NCBI GenBank assembly: GCA_951230915.1 | Contig: OX579640.1 | Span: 22,340,981-22,404,980, forward strand | Length of the DNA: 64,000 nt | Direction of reading: 5' to 3' | Source: Antitrichia curtipendula | Taxonomy: Eukaryota > Streptophyta > Bryopsida > Hypnales > Leucodontaceae | Shown here: positions 12,780 through 34,250 of the stretch, one piece after another | Layout of the letters: every line of letters starts with the position of its first letter | Numbering within the stretch: the stretch's first letter is position 1 | Program-made: the position numbers and the translations under genes | Notes under the pieces: model-generated | Database searches by the model: none | Told to the model about the DNA's origin: nothing | Seen by the model: the letters and a program-made list of their open reading frames with translations, nothing else

Positions 12780-13780
12780 AATGTCAAAAAATAACAAAAG
12801 ATGTTGCAAAAAAAATATCTATGATCAAATCTCTTTCTACTAAAATGCTTCTCAGACACTCAAATATTTTGGATTGATATGAAATTTTAACCACACAAAC
12901 TAGATTAATATGTGTAACTTCCCCTCAAAATTTTTATTAAAAACAAACACCGTAAAAAGAAGAAACAAGCCGCCAAAGTTCATTGTAATCCAAAATGCAT
13001 GTCCAGATTTTGAACTTTGAATTGCTCCCAAACATTCAAAACAACTTGGATTGACATGAAAATTTTACCACAATAACTAGACTTTAAAGGAACTATAATC
13101 CAACAAATTTTATTGAAAATAAACATTGGATGAAGGAGATACAAGTCCTTAAAGTTGAAGCCATCAAAATGTAGTATGGTGAACTCAATTTGAACTTGTG
13201 AACTTTGAATGACTTCCAAAAAATCAATAAGTTAGTGTTCTCTTGAAGCAACTATTTAAAGGTTGGTCCACCCTTTTCATAAGATTTTGTGGAGAAAAAT
13301 ATTTTTAGATCATTTTTCAGAGAAAGAAAAATAGATGTGAAACTTAACACAAGTGGTTTTGTATTTTTCCAAGCATTTTTGAGTCACTTGTAAATTTCCA
13401 AAGATTTGGAACATACACCTATTTGTGACCATAGGTCTCCCAAAATCCATCCTGTTGCAACTTGTAAAGAGATGTGAGGAAATCAAAGACAGGGATTGGC
13501 TCTTGTGCATAATTTAAAAAAAAAAAAAATTCTCGATTCATTCAATGGCTAAATTGGTCCATTTAAGGATAATCTCATCTTCATTCTCCAACTAATAATA
13601 GGGGCAATTTGAAGGAGACGGGTTGTTTTAGAGCAGATTGTCTTACATTTGGATTGATCTAAAAACTTTACAACACAAATAAGAAGAGTGAATGCAAATT
13701 TTTCAACAAATTTTATTAAATTCAGACATTGGATGCAAAAGTTATAGCACTTCGAGTTAGACTTCCAAACTATGTGGGGA
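12780..13780. repeat. Loose tandem array (~200-bp units) split by a MITE
   Basis: The blocks GGATTGA(T/C)ATGAAAATTTTA-CCACA, AACTAGA, CAACAAATTTTATTRAA and CATTGGATG recur in order at about 12870-12985, 13045-13200 and 13650-13745. The last interval between units is opened by the MITE at 13229-13642, so the array is older than that insertion. Confidence 0.55.
13229..13642. mobile_element. PIF/Harbinger-like MITE, family A, copy 2
   Basis: The interior is colinear with 5218-5625 over its whole length, for example GTATTTTTCCAAGCATTTTT, GTGACCATAGGTCT and ATTGGCTCTTG. The ends are more decayed than in the other copies; TTA follows on the right (13643-13645), while the left duplication is not clear. 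Confidence 0.7.
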
Positions 13781-14625
13781 CACTTTTAGTCCCTCAGGGT
13801 GCTTGGAGGTTAATAGATTAAAAAAATTAAAAAATTGAAGGTTGAACAAGGACTAGAAGAATGCTGAATCAATGATCAAAAGACATTTGTATACCCTCAT
13901 GTAGACCTTGTAGTTTCTTTTAATCAAAATTCAAAATTTTAATATTCTTTTGTTAATAAGCTATATATTCATGATTGTTTTTCATTATGAGATAAATCTT
14001 TTGTGAAATTTCAAGCTTTTGTAAACCTTGAATCCTTAATATTTTTTGTAAGGTTAGAACACTTCAATTTCAAGATCTTTTCTTAAATTTTTTGAATATG
14101 AAATTCAACTTTTTTTGCAATGAAGGGGGCTTCTTGCTCATTCACGATGGAAACATTTGATTATTACATGTATGTATTCCAAAATCTTCACCCTGGCTCT
14201 TTACCTGATCCTTCATATTGTTGGTACTATAAAAAATAACCAATATATAGAGTAGAAGAGCACATTAATAATTCAATCTCAGTTTTTGTAATAGATTTTG
14301 TTTTTTGCTTATAGTTTTTTGCTTTTGTTGATAGGTTTGCAAATGGAGTTAGTTTTTGCTTGGGCTTGCCATTGTTAGGCTCAATATTGTTTATTTGTAA
14401 TTTGGTTCAATTTAGTTTACTTATAGTTTGTTTTAAGTAGTTTGTTTACTTTTAAAATAGAGATTTGGTTTAATTTTACTATGGCTATTGGCTGCCATAA
14501 CAATTATGCCACTATAGTACTCCAAATCAAAAGCAAAGTGCCATAGTTTTAGTTTGAAACTCTTTTTTTAGTGCAAGTCTTTTGGTTCAAATTTCTTTAT
14601 ACAACGCCATTATTTCACTCTTTAA

Positions 14626-15555
14626 CCCCTAAAGGACCGAGGCCTTTCTCCATCAAAACACACTTAAAACTGCCACTTCTATTGCAAAGAGAAAAAACTT
14701 TAAAACTTTATTTTTTTGCATATCTAACCAGAGGATCTTATAATAGACTAGTAGAAGAATGTATGCAAGAAATTTCAGAAACTTTGACCGCATAAATTGC
14801 AAGATATTTCATATTTGCATCTAAAGTGAAAAAAACAAGTTTTTTTGCACCTTGCTTGATTAAATTTTTTCACTTTGAATCTTCTTAACTCAAATTTTTT
14901 GTGCTGTAGATTTTGATTTTCTAAGTTTTTATGTTGAATAATTGAGTTGAAAATCTAAGAAAAAAATTCAAGAAAAAAAATACTTAATTTTTGCTCATTA
15001 GAAAATTGTTAAGTAGAAGTAGGTTCAAGATTGAGGGAAAAACTAAATCATTAATAGCTCTAAGATGAAATTGAAATACCAAAAAAATTATGGTGAGATT
15101 GTTCTACAAAGCAAATACAACCCTATCTAACAATTCTTTTGGAAAATTGTAAAAATTGCATTCAAAAATGAGTCTTGTAAGTTATTTTCTCAAGAAGATG
15201 TTTAGATTGCCCCCAAAACTAAGATTGTCCATAATTTTCTCATCACAAGTCCAAATAGAATGAATCAAATCTTCAAATGTAGACAAAAATATATAGTTTT
15301 AGAAAATAATTAATTAATTAATTATCTTGACTTTTTGTGATTCTTTTTGTGTTGCCCGCCAATCTCCATTTTTGGCTTATTGCGCCGTAACGTTTTCTCC
15401 CAAGCACCAATTGTAAAAAAAATATTATATATCTACAAAGCTCTTGCAAAACCACACATCTTCAAAAAAATTCAAAAAATTCATTAAAAATTGAGGTTGT
15501 AGGAACCTGCCCGGACCCAAATTGTTCCCCGAGGGGACAAACGGTCCTTTAGGGG
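14626..15555. mobile_element. TTAA-flanked piggyBac-type MITE, family 1, copy 1
   Basis: This 930-bp element is flanked by TTAA at 14622-14625 and 15556-15559. Its inverted ends are CCCCTAAAGGACCG and CGGTCCTTTAGGGG, a perfect 14-bp match. It is non-coding, and its interior is colinear with 26429-27358. A TTAA duplication with CCC-type ends is the hallmark of the piggyBac superfamily. Confidence 0.85.
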
Positions 15556-15759
15556 TTAATAACTTAAATGTTGCCAAATGAGTCCTACATCTTTATTTTT
15601 GTAGCCAGATTTCCCGCCCCCCCTCCCCCCCAATCAACAAAGCCATTCCAAAACCATAGTTTCTATAATTTAGGCCTCTATGTAGATTAAGCATAAACAA
15701 AAAAAGTTAATAGACTTTGTTTCGAAGTTTGTTTCAAATTTTCAAATTTATTGTAAAAA

Positions 15760-16660
15760 TTCCATAGTAGTAGTAGCACCTACAACTTGGAATCTACATT
15801 AACGCATAATGTAGTGTTGAATTTATTGGTAGGTCATGAAGGAAAGGGACACGTCATAACAATAGATAACTATTTTACTTCTATTGAACTATTTAAAGAG
15901 CTTACTGGAAAGAGACATTTATGCCATGCGAACTATATGCACAAATTGAGTAAAACTGTAGGAGTACCATTGGAATTAAAGAATATTAAATCTTTGCACA
16001 AAGTATTCAATGGACATTAGAATGACATATGCATCACTCAAGAACCATGACTTGTGTTGTTTGGAAGGATAAGTGACTGGCACATTTACTTTCTACACAT
16101 GCTCTTCCTATTCAATTTCCACTGGAATCTCGTGTAGTCATTGTGCCTCAAAGGAATACTGCAACAAAGAAGAGGCCAAATTCAAACTTCTCTAATCTAC
16201 TTGGAATATACAACTCACACATGTGGTGTAGAACTTGAAGACCAATTGCATGTTTCATATTGCTCTTAGAACTGGTCCCACAAATGGTGGCATTGTGGGT
16301 TTTTTTGTTTCTATTAGACATGACAATGGTGAACATGTTTCATCTATGTTTATGAGGTCAAAAATGGTGGATAGTAGATGAGGTCAATGACACATTTTCA
16401 ATTCCATATAGAATTAAGCAAAATCTTTATACATGATTAGAGAGGACAAAGTCGTGAGGAATCAATAAGTCGTAATGGATATTGTTACTCCTCAACTTCA
16501 ATTTTGAGAAGGAATTGTGTGGTTTGCAATAATGGCATGACGCAACCTTATACATTTTGTTGAAATTATAATATCAAATATATGTACATTCATAGGAGAT
16601 GTTCTGAAAGATATCATGACAATCTTCATCCACAAAGGGAAGAAAATGTAAATGATTTCT
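15760..16660 (+). pseudogene. Decayed piggyBac-type transposase (DDE_Tnp_1_7)
   Basis: A fragment of a piggyBac-family transposase is spread over several frames. At 15787-16018 it reads NVVLNLLVGHEGKGHVITID followed directly by NYFTSIELFKEL, the conserved block with the second catalytic Asp (IDNYFTS). After stops and frameshifts, about 16095-16200 encodes LSTHALPIQF...RVVIVPQRNTATKKRPNSN. About 16195-16300 encodes IYNSHM, then GVELEDQLHVSY and HKWWHCGFF, matching the family's YNxHMxGVDxxDQ and KWW region. About 16500-16630 encodes a Cys/His tail (NCVVCNNG...YTFC...MYIHRRCSERYHDNLH) like the piggyBac C-terminal cysteine-rich domain. The N-terminal half is missing. It is non-functional, and it lies 200 bp from a 930-bp TTAA element. 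Confidence 0.8.
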
Positions 16661-17010
16661 AAATATTTAGTTTTTGTGCTCAACATTTTTTGGAAGGCAG
16701 TATTACCCATTTGTAGTAAATTGTAGATTTTTTTAGCAACTAGCAACTTGTTTAGATCTCTAAAACATACCAACATGGGACTAATATATGTATTTTTTCT
16801 TTATTGAACATGATGGCGTCTAGGAAGTCAATCTTCTTTTCTTCCTTGTTTTATTTCATGAAGGAGACTTCAAGACAATGGATAGTAGGAAAGCTTGAAT
16901 TAACATAATTTTGCAAGTTTTAGGATTTTTCTTCCTCCAAAAATCCTACTTAAAAAAGACATGGGGTTATATCATTTTACCATTTGGATTTGTAAATTCT
17001 TTTTTATGAA
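16661..17010. other. AT-rich spacer, nothing recognised
   Basis: This sequence lies between the transposase relic and the next inverted-repeat element. No coding or RNA feature is visible. Confidence 0.4.
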
Positions 17011-17774
17011 TATGGGCTGTTGCAAGAAACACTTGACGTTTTCTAGCCAAAACTGTGTTTTTTAACCACAGGACTAGTAAACTATGTAGTACTACCAATA
17101 CTATGTTTTAGTAGCACCCTTGCAAATTTCAACCGTCAATTCTAGGCATCTGCAGATCTAATCGTTGATTTAATACTATGTTGTATTATGTAGTACTACA
17201 GTCTACTACAAAATACTACAGAAACCACTAGGAGCAGAAAATAGCAGAAAATGAATATGTTGGAGTTTTTCATTTTTAGTAATTCAAAACAAATTCAAAA
17301 AAATTCCATTAAAAAAGTGATTTTGCTAGAAAAGAGTGCACTTGCATTGCACCAAAAAATTCAGGAAGGAGATTTTTTTCCTCTTTGTAGCCTCTACGCA
17401 AAGGAAGGTCACTTTGACATCATTTGTGCAACGGACATGTTGCTATTTTCAAAAAAACTTTGGTCAATCCTTGTAATGTAAATAGAATTCCTATGTGTCC
17501 AATTTGTGGCCTTAAATTTGCAATTTTGGGTCAAAAATAGGACTAAACCCCCCCAAAATGCCCAAGGTAGACATCCAATTGGGGGCAGCTTAAAAATAGT
17601 AAACTAATTTTAAAAAAATTCAGAAAATCACAGATTGTTTGAAACTTTTGTAGCTACCTTTACTCCAAATTTCACACCCACCGGACAAAGTATGCAAAAG
17701 TTACAAGCCAAAAAGTACCCGTCCAAGGGCAAGGGGACAAGAAACAGGACAATTGTTTCTTGCAACTACCCATA
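17011..17774. mobile_element. Inverted-repeat element with TATGGG ends (unclassified MITE)
   Basis: The left end is TATGGGCTGTTGCAAGAAAC and the right end, read inverted, is TATGGGTAGTTGCAAGAAAC. They match at all but 2 of the first 20 positions and continue ACTTG / AATTG. The element is 764 bp and contains a cluster of GTAGTACTAC-type short palindromes near 17080-17220. The ends do not match the TTAA or TTA families, so the superfamily is unassigned. Confidence 0.7.
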
Positions 17775-19330
17775 TACAAGAAATTTCTAAAATTATTTGT
17801 TGTGTAGTTGTTTTATTGACCACCTTGTATTGCAGTTGATTTAGAGTAAGTTAGACATCTCAATTGCATCTGAAATTTTGCATGATTGAACCTAAAATCA
17901 TACACTTATGAATGTCTTAAATCCTCGTTTTTGTGTAGAGTAAAAATATTCAACCAAGGGGACTCAAAGTGTGTTGTCCTTGTCAGGCATGGCTAAATTT
18001 TTTTTTCTTTTTTGGGGGGGACTTCAAATGTTATAATCTTTCAATTCACAGGGGCAAATGGGCTCAAATTTTTTCTACACATTGATTTACTTTTTTAATA
18101 CAATTTTGTATGGTTGAAATTCAACAACAACAACAATAATTTTGGACAATGCATACAAAAATGAGCAATTTTGGGATTTTCATCTTCTAAAACCCTTTTT
18201 GTCCTATAAGAATCTTCCAAAATATCCTTCCTCCTATGAACATGGAAGTAGTTGTTTTTAACCATTTGACCCTCTATAATACCTCAAGGACCACATGGTA
18301 GTTCAATAGATAGGCCTAGAATTGATCTTGTGAATATTTTATTCTCAATTTGTCTACAATATAAAGTATTCACAAGAGCCAAGGTTGATTTTGGGCACAG
18401 TTATCTCCAATATTTTGTAAACTCATAGTTTATATATACTTCAACTTTAAAAAAATTATGAATGTTAAAGAAACATGAATTTATTTTTGACTTTCAACCT
18501 TCCAATAAGATCCAACAAAAACACAAGTAGTTTTAGAATAAAAATCATGTTTAAATATTTACAATATTTAGTATACTTTTGTAAGTGTAGTAATCTTAGG
18601 GGACAATGGAATTATATATACAAACATCCTTCAAATAGAGTTATGTCAAATCCATAGGAAATATTCACATTAAAAAAAGAGGTTAAAATTCAAAACGTAC
18701 CAATCTAAAAGCTAATTCTAATTCAATGTGATACATACCATATGAACATGTTATATTTTAAACTCTTGAAGTTAGTAATTGCCCCAATGGAGTTCTAATC
18801 TTCAAAATAATTAGATAATAGAAATTAATAGTGAGTGTAATTAAATCCCACAAAGAGGGGAGAATCTTTGCTCTTTGCTCATTTCTTAAAAGCTATCTAT
18901 TTTCCACTTCTTTGTGAATAAACTTTCAATTTGTGAGGAATATTTATCTTCACATGTATTATATTTAAACTCCTCTTACATTCACAAGCATTAAACTTAT
19001 ATTCTACCTTTCAAGTAAATGTTTCTTTATAAGACTTATGAAATGGCTACAAAAAGACAACTGCACAACATTCATAACATTCGTGGTACCTACATTATGT
19101 TGCAAGCAATTTGTAAATTTGACTTGCACAAATTCTCACCTAAAATGTACATCTTCTATTCATAATGCAATTATTTTTATTAATTTAAAAATTTATAATT
19201 TATTCATTTAGTATCTGAAAAAATACATGCTTAAAAAATATAGAATCCTCTTCTCAATCCCCACGCAATCCACAAAAAACTTAAATAATTCAATAAATGA
19301 TATCATGCTCAAACACTTATTTAAACGATT
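17775..19330. other. AT-rich intergenic repeat region
   Basis: The stretch 17850-18210 is colinear with about 39620-39970 (blocks CATCTCAATTG, TATAATCTTTCAATC, TATGGTTG). The rest is AT-rich with no recognised feature. Confidence 0.5.
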
Positions 19331-19602
19331 TTAGGTGTACTTACCTAGTAAGCCATGTTTTGCTCTTTCACCAACAATTTTAGGTCAAAGTCATGGCCAT
19401 AGTTTCGCTTCATCTTCGTCGTCTCCATCGTCTCCATCGTCACCATTTTCACCATCGTGTCATTGATTGCTTTCCCGCATCCTGTTGACCCGAAGAATTG
19501 CAGCATCAAGAATTTTCTCGCACGCCACTGACGCCATTGCCTTCTCGTAAAATTTAAATCCTCTAAATCGCGTAGAAGAAAAGTCTTCATCGTTACATCA
19601 AG

Positions 19603-19722
19603 ATGATGGTGGCTATGGCGACGATGACGACGATGGCGACGCTTTCCCAAGCTGCTGCTTCTTCTTCGTTGCAATTGAGGGTTTCCCGTGGGCCAGAGTT
19701 TCATCTGTTGACTGAGTGGTAG
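19603..19722 (+). other. Short transit-peptide-like ORF upstream of the JMJ gene
   Basis: ATG at 19603 opens a 39-codon frame containing MATLSQAAASSSLQLRVSRG and ending at TAG (19720-19722). Its composition (Ala/Ser/Thr-rich, Arg, few acidic residues) resembles the start of a plastid transit peptide. It could be a fragment of a captured first exon, an upstream ORF, or chance. No downstream domain is joined to it that I can see, so this is a description only. Confidence 0.25.
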
Positions 19723-20220
19723 ACGCAGCTTTGATTTTTTTTTTAACTATTTAAAATTCTTTTTGGTTTTGAAGGTGCGAGGAGAGTGTGAGTGAGGTCG
19801 TGTCGGTGAGGAAATCCGGGTGGTGACGGAGCGATGGGGCTGTGTGATGTGGAGTAGCAGAGTTGAACGAAGCTTGATATAGTTGATACGAGCGTGTTGA
19901 TACAGTTCTTAATTTTGGAAGAGCGACTTTGCTTGGATCTTTGAAAAAAAGACGGTGCCGTGGTTGAGGTTTGATCCTGGGGATGCATTCGCCGTTTCGT
20001 ATTGATCAATGGACGGGATCCGAGAGTTACCGGAAGGTTCTTGAACAGCATCATCACTTTTAGTGCAGGAGGAGCCGAGGGTTCTGTGAAAGGGAGGGAG
20101 TAACGATCTTTGTCAGACGGTTCGTTTCAGCTGCCTCGGTTTCGTCGTCATTGTTCTTCTATGACAGGGGATTTGAGTTTGGCCTGCCTGTGGTAACTTA
20201 GTTCGTGTGTACAAAGGAGG

Positions 20221-29385
<9,165 letters not shown>

Positions 29386-32300
29386 TCAAGAGTACATACC
29401 TGTACTGTACATATCATTCTTGAGGGGCTGCCTCCAACACCCTTTGAAAAAGAAACCAAATTCTTTTTGTGCACAATCTTCAGCTGGGAGGTAAGGAAAG
29501 CTACAAGAAGACAAGCGTTTCCTACTCACCGAGCATCATGCATGCTCTTTTCAGTGAATTTCAGTGTATTGAGTCTTTTCTTCTCAGTTGTCATTTGCAG
29601 TGCACACAGGTGAGTCCTCACAATTGCTGAAAAAATTTATGCACGTCATTGAATTTCTAACACTGGAAAGTGAGACAACTGGGGTTGGTTATAGTGGAAC
29701 GATAATTTAGATCAAAGGATTCTTGAAATGCCAAATAATTGTCCGAGTAGATTTGCCTTCAGATCTAGCTTGGCCACGAAGTGGCTCATTTAGTTAGACC
29801 CCTTTAGCTGTAGTTACGGATAGTTTAAAGACTTTTTGAGGTTGCACCTCAAAGAATGTAATTAGTTTCTGTGGATGGTGCTGCTCATGTCAAGAGTGCA
29901 ATTTTTTCTATCTCCAGGTAGGCTGCAATCATGAAAACTTTTGAAATTGTTAAATTCAGTGTTGAGATAAAACATCACAATCTTCCAGTGGGCAAGCTTC
30001 TTGTGGGTGTAGAGCTAATTACGCTTGAGGTTTTTGAGTATCTTGGACTCCTAGATCTATGGACGAGTCTATACAAGGTAGGAAGCCCATTGTGGACACT
30101 TTGGTCACTCCACAATTTCACATAGTTACAATCATTGGATTAACCAAAAAAATTAGCAATACAACATTGCAAAATTGCTTCCTTGTATTCTAGGGAATGA
30201 AGGGATCATCCTTGTGTGGATACCAGAGCTATTAGGGAGGTTTAGTTAGGAATCATTCTATTAGGGGCTTCCCTTGTTGGGGGAGCATGAGGGGGCCTCC
30301 AATATTAGTCAATAGTCTTGTGAATAGGGCTTCCTTTGCTTGGGGAAGCATAAGGGGCCTCAAATATTAGCTAGTAGTTTTATGAATAAGAATTGGAAAT
30401 GAGGGAGTATTCCACATGTATGCTGGTCAACTTGTTTATTAAAATATAAAAAAACATTGTGTATAGTCAAAGATAAAATCACATAGCTTTTCATTATGAA
30501 TCCTAGTTTGGAGGGACTATTCCAAGAGTGTCCTATCAAATTGTGGAATGATAAATGAACCTCCTTTTGTCATGGTATTCCTTGAATTCTTAGAATGGTG
30601 ACTCTCCAATCCAATTCTAACTCTTGTGGTTCCAAACTCCATATTGATTCAAGCAATTAACTACAACTAAATAAGCAATTGAGCATTGTTCCTATTATTC
30701 AATTGCTTAATGTTTGGTTGGATCTTGTAAGAAGTCCAAAGAGTATTTTAGATTTATTTCTTTAGCATTTATTGGACATTGGATGAATAAACTATGAATT
30801 TTAAAAGTATTGAAAATAGGTGTTTTTAAAACGAACCCCCATAGACTCTCATAAAGTATATTTCCCTTATTTGGAAATACAAAATGAGAGAAGAATCAGT
30901 TGGCTTTGAACAAAACCATAAATACTTGCAATCTAAGTGTTTTTTTTCTCCAGTTGGACTTCGAATGGAGATGCTCAAAAGAAAAGGCTACGTTGGTAAG
31001 ATGTTTGCAAAATGAGTAGGAAGTTGTGTATTTCAAGTGGAAAGTCTAGGTGGATATCCCTTTGTCCTAGAAGGATTGGTCCAAGGTATTTTTTTTGGCA
31101 AATATTTATCATCTAGAGTCATTTTTTAGTACATTGAGCAAAAATTGCATTAGTGTTGAAAAACAAAGGATCTAAAAAAACATTAATTATATAAGATTGT
31201 ACTACATTGATTTGTCCTAATAGTGTGTGTGGCACTAGTTACCAAAGTCACACTATCTTGAATTAGTGAAAGTTGAACTATTACTATATTATATCAATTT
31301 TTACAGAATTAAAGTTTTAGGGTGAGGCTCTAATTTCTTCCTGAATAATAGGGCAAATCAATGTAGACCATTGTAGGAGTGTTAAGCAAAGTTTTCAAAG
31401 TTTTTTACTTAGTAGATTGCAAGATTAGCATTTGGAGTTAGAAAAAAAAAATTTAATGGCCTAGCCCAACAAGGTTTGCAAACTTTTTGTCTACTTAGAC
31501 TTAGAATTCTGCACTAAACATAGTTGTTGATTTACTTTTGTTTTCAACATCATGTTGATTATATATTTGTCAAATTCTTAAAATATAATAGGCAATGTTT
31601 TGCACAAGGTGCCCAAAGGTGATTTGCTCTACTTATAAAACTTTGAACGACATGACATTTGATCTAGATAAAGTAGATATGCCAATCACTAAACAACACC
31701 AATCATAGCACAATCTACATAACAATTGCATGCAATCTCCTCAACAATAAGATTTTAAACCAAGGATCATGGAGATTTCAAAATGGAGGTTTCAAGATGG
31801 TTTTAAATTGGTGTTGTTTGAATGAGTAAAAAGTCACAATTTTCATGCTTGATTTCTAAATTTCTTTTCAAATTCAAAACTCATCTCAAAGAGCTTTAGA
31901 AAAATATTACTTAAATATTTCCACCCACAATTACGTAAATGCCTCAATTATATGAAATATACAAAATAATTGGCATGTATATGATATTTAAATAGAAAAA
32001 AATTAAAAATCTAGCAAAGGAGGAGGTAAAAAGAAAAGGTACATTTTTCCACCTTCTGTCAATCTTTTTGAGAAGACCTTTGACATACCCATTGTACAGT
32101 AACTTCCCAATTGCATTCCCATCTTCATTTGTCTAAATTCATTGACCCTTGAAATATTAAACAAATATAGAAATGAACTCAATTAGAAAGAAGCTCTATA
32201 ATTTCTCAAGGACAAGTGTATAATCTAGATTTACAAAATTGTGAGAAATGTATTATAAAATAAAATCTAGAATAACAATTTAATGATGTTTTTTAAACAA

Positions 32301-33292
32301 AAATTACAAAGATTAATCCATAGATTGTATCCATATTGTTAGATTTCTTCCTACGCGAGTTTGTAATTTTTAATAATATTTGAAACCATAAATTAAAAAT
32401 TCTTTCTAAAATTGGCTATAGCTTGAATATGTATAATTTTCACAAGATTTTTCTTTAATTTCAAACCATTAAGATCTCATCCTAGTGTTTTTTATTTTAC
32501 TTATTTATTCAACACTTTTTGACCAATTGTTTTGGAACTAGAAAAGTTATTTTGGAGGTTCAGATACACACTCAAACCATATTATATATTTGTAAAAGAA
32601 GTTCCAAAAATCTACACTATACAAAATAGAAGAAACTAATACAATAATTTACAAACAGTTAGACAAATGAAAAAAATAAAACATTGTATATTTGGGACAC
32701 ATTTGACTTCATCTATTATTCAAAATTTGTAGATGTGATCCTTTGGGGGATAATGATTATGCCTACCTTACTGATTTGAAATGCTAATGGTTAGTAAAAG
32801 ATAAGTATTGATGTCAAAGTAATCCAATTGAATCTTTACAAATTCTATTATGAGATTCTTTTCTTCAAAAGATTCTGCAATTCAAAGAATACAATCATAT
32901 TTCAAATTTTAAACGTAAAAGATTGAATATTAACACAAAATTCACATTGATAGTCTATAGGGGGGGTATATGCACACATATAGAGCCTTCGTAGCCCACT
33001 CTATGGATTGATGAAATACAAACCTTTTCATCGATAGATAGAATGCCCACATTAAATTAATTCGTTAAGAGAAAATGCCCACATTAAAATAGTTCACATT
33101 ACATTAGTTCAATTTGAAGAACAATTAAGTATAGTATACCATCACTGCTGTAGAGAACTACCAAATTGTTACAGATCAAATTGAAAAACATTTACTTCCA
33201 TTATAGAATTGGTTTGTGGAGTTCACCCTTCAGATCCCACACCATCTTAATTTTTTGTTCACTTTCAAAATTAGAAAATGCAATCCATATTG
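29386..33292. other. JMJ 3' region and AT-rich intergenic DNA
   Basis: The 3' untranslated region of the JMJ gene should lie in the first few hundred bases. Near 30230-30360 a pair of similar segments (TTAGGGGCTTCCCTTG / TAGGGCTTCCTTTG, each followed by GGGGCCT) suggests a small direct duplication. The remainder, to about 33290, is AT-rich with no gene recognised. Confidence 0.4.
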
Positions 33293-33303
33293 TTAACCTT
33301 TAA

Positions 33304-33870
33304 CCCCTAAAACCCTGCTTGTCCCCTCGGGAACAATTTGGGTCCGGGTAGGTTCCTATTGTCTCAATTTGAAGTGAAATTTTTTGAGATATTTTGAAGT
33401 TGTGTAGCTTTGCAAGAGTTTTGTGGATATATAATTTTTGTTTCAATTGGATGCCGGATGAAAAAGTTATGGCACAATGAGCAAGAAATGGAGATTGGTG
33501 GGCAGCCCAAAAAAAATTACAAAAAGTCAAAATAATTTTTTTTGAAATATTTTCCTGAAAGATTATGTTCTTATCTATATGTGAAGCTTTGATTCATTCT
33601 ATTTGGACTAGGGATGAGAAAGTTATGGACAATCTTAATTTTTTGAGCATCTTCTTGAAAAAAAACTTTTTGTTCAACTTTGAATGCTAATATCTTCCAA
33701 TCCGAACGGTGAATTTGATGAAATTTTTACTACATGACCTCAGACAAGTTAAGTACAAGATCCTATGGTTAAATTCCCAAAAAAACAAAAAATTGGTTTT
33801 TTTAAGTGAATACAACAAAAGTGGTGGTTTTGAGTGGTTTTTGACAAAAAACACCTCGGGGTTTTAGGGG
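33304..33870. mobile_element. TTAA-flanked piggyBac-type MITE, family 1, copy 3 (nested, internally deleted)
   Basis: TTAA lies at 33300-33303 and 33871-33874. The ends are CCCCTAAAACCC and (inverted) CCCCTAAAACCCCGAGG. The element is 567 bp and inverted relative to copies 1 and 2. Its left part (CTTGTCCCCTCGGGAACAAT, GGGTCCGGGTAGGTTCC) matches the right end of copy 1 inverted, and its middle is shortened. Confidence 0.85.
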
Positions 33871-34014
33871 TTAAACGATGGGCTCATAACCGTGGAAATC
33901 ATCTGTTTTGTCACCATGTGAATTGTTGGATTAAAATACTGCAAAAGCACTCATTGAAAGACAAACTATTGTAGATGATCTTCCCTTTTCACACAAAATT
34001 GGGAGGATGAATAG

Positions 34015-34250
34015 TTACCCCTCATTGCTTCAATATTGTTGCAATATTGTTTCATTGGGTTAACAGTATAGTATTGAAAGTATATTGTTGCATTACTGCA
34101 AATAATAATGCAACAATATTGAAGCAATGGGAGCCTTGCATTTTTATTAAAAGAATATTGTTTCAATACTGCAACAATACACTTTTAGTACTATACTGTT
34201 AACCCATTGAAGCAATACTGCAGCAATGGGTGGCTTTTTCCCAATGCTGG
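34015..34250. mobile_element. Palindromic foldback element nested in family-2 MITE
   Basis: Arms of about 60 bp are near-perfect inverted copies: TTCATTGGGTTAACAGTATAGTA near 34048-34071 pairs with TACTATACTGTTAACCCATTGAA near 34189-34211. A second inner pairing (ATTGCTTCAATATTGTTGCA with its reverse near 34108-34127) lets it fold in two ways. It is absent from the sister element at 41951-42179, which supports insertion. Confidence 0.65.

Larger units (their letters stand above)
11344..14621. other. AT-rich intergenic repeat region
   Basis: No gene is seen. The stretch from about 12055 to 12500 resembles 39090-39560 in the same order, including blocks around GAAATTTTGACAC and CCCCTTAGTGGAAATAT. 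From about 12780 to 13780 a loose array of about 200-bp units occurs, interrupted by a MITE at 13229-13642. Confidence 0.5.

Noticed and set aside
19345..20057. Two minus-strand frames upstream of the JMJ gene
   Set aside because: Composition is driven by CATCGTC-type triplet repeats; no domain or splice support.
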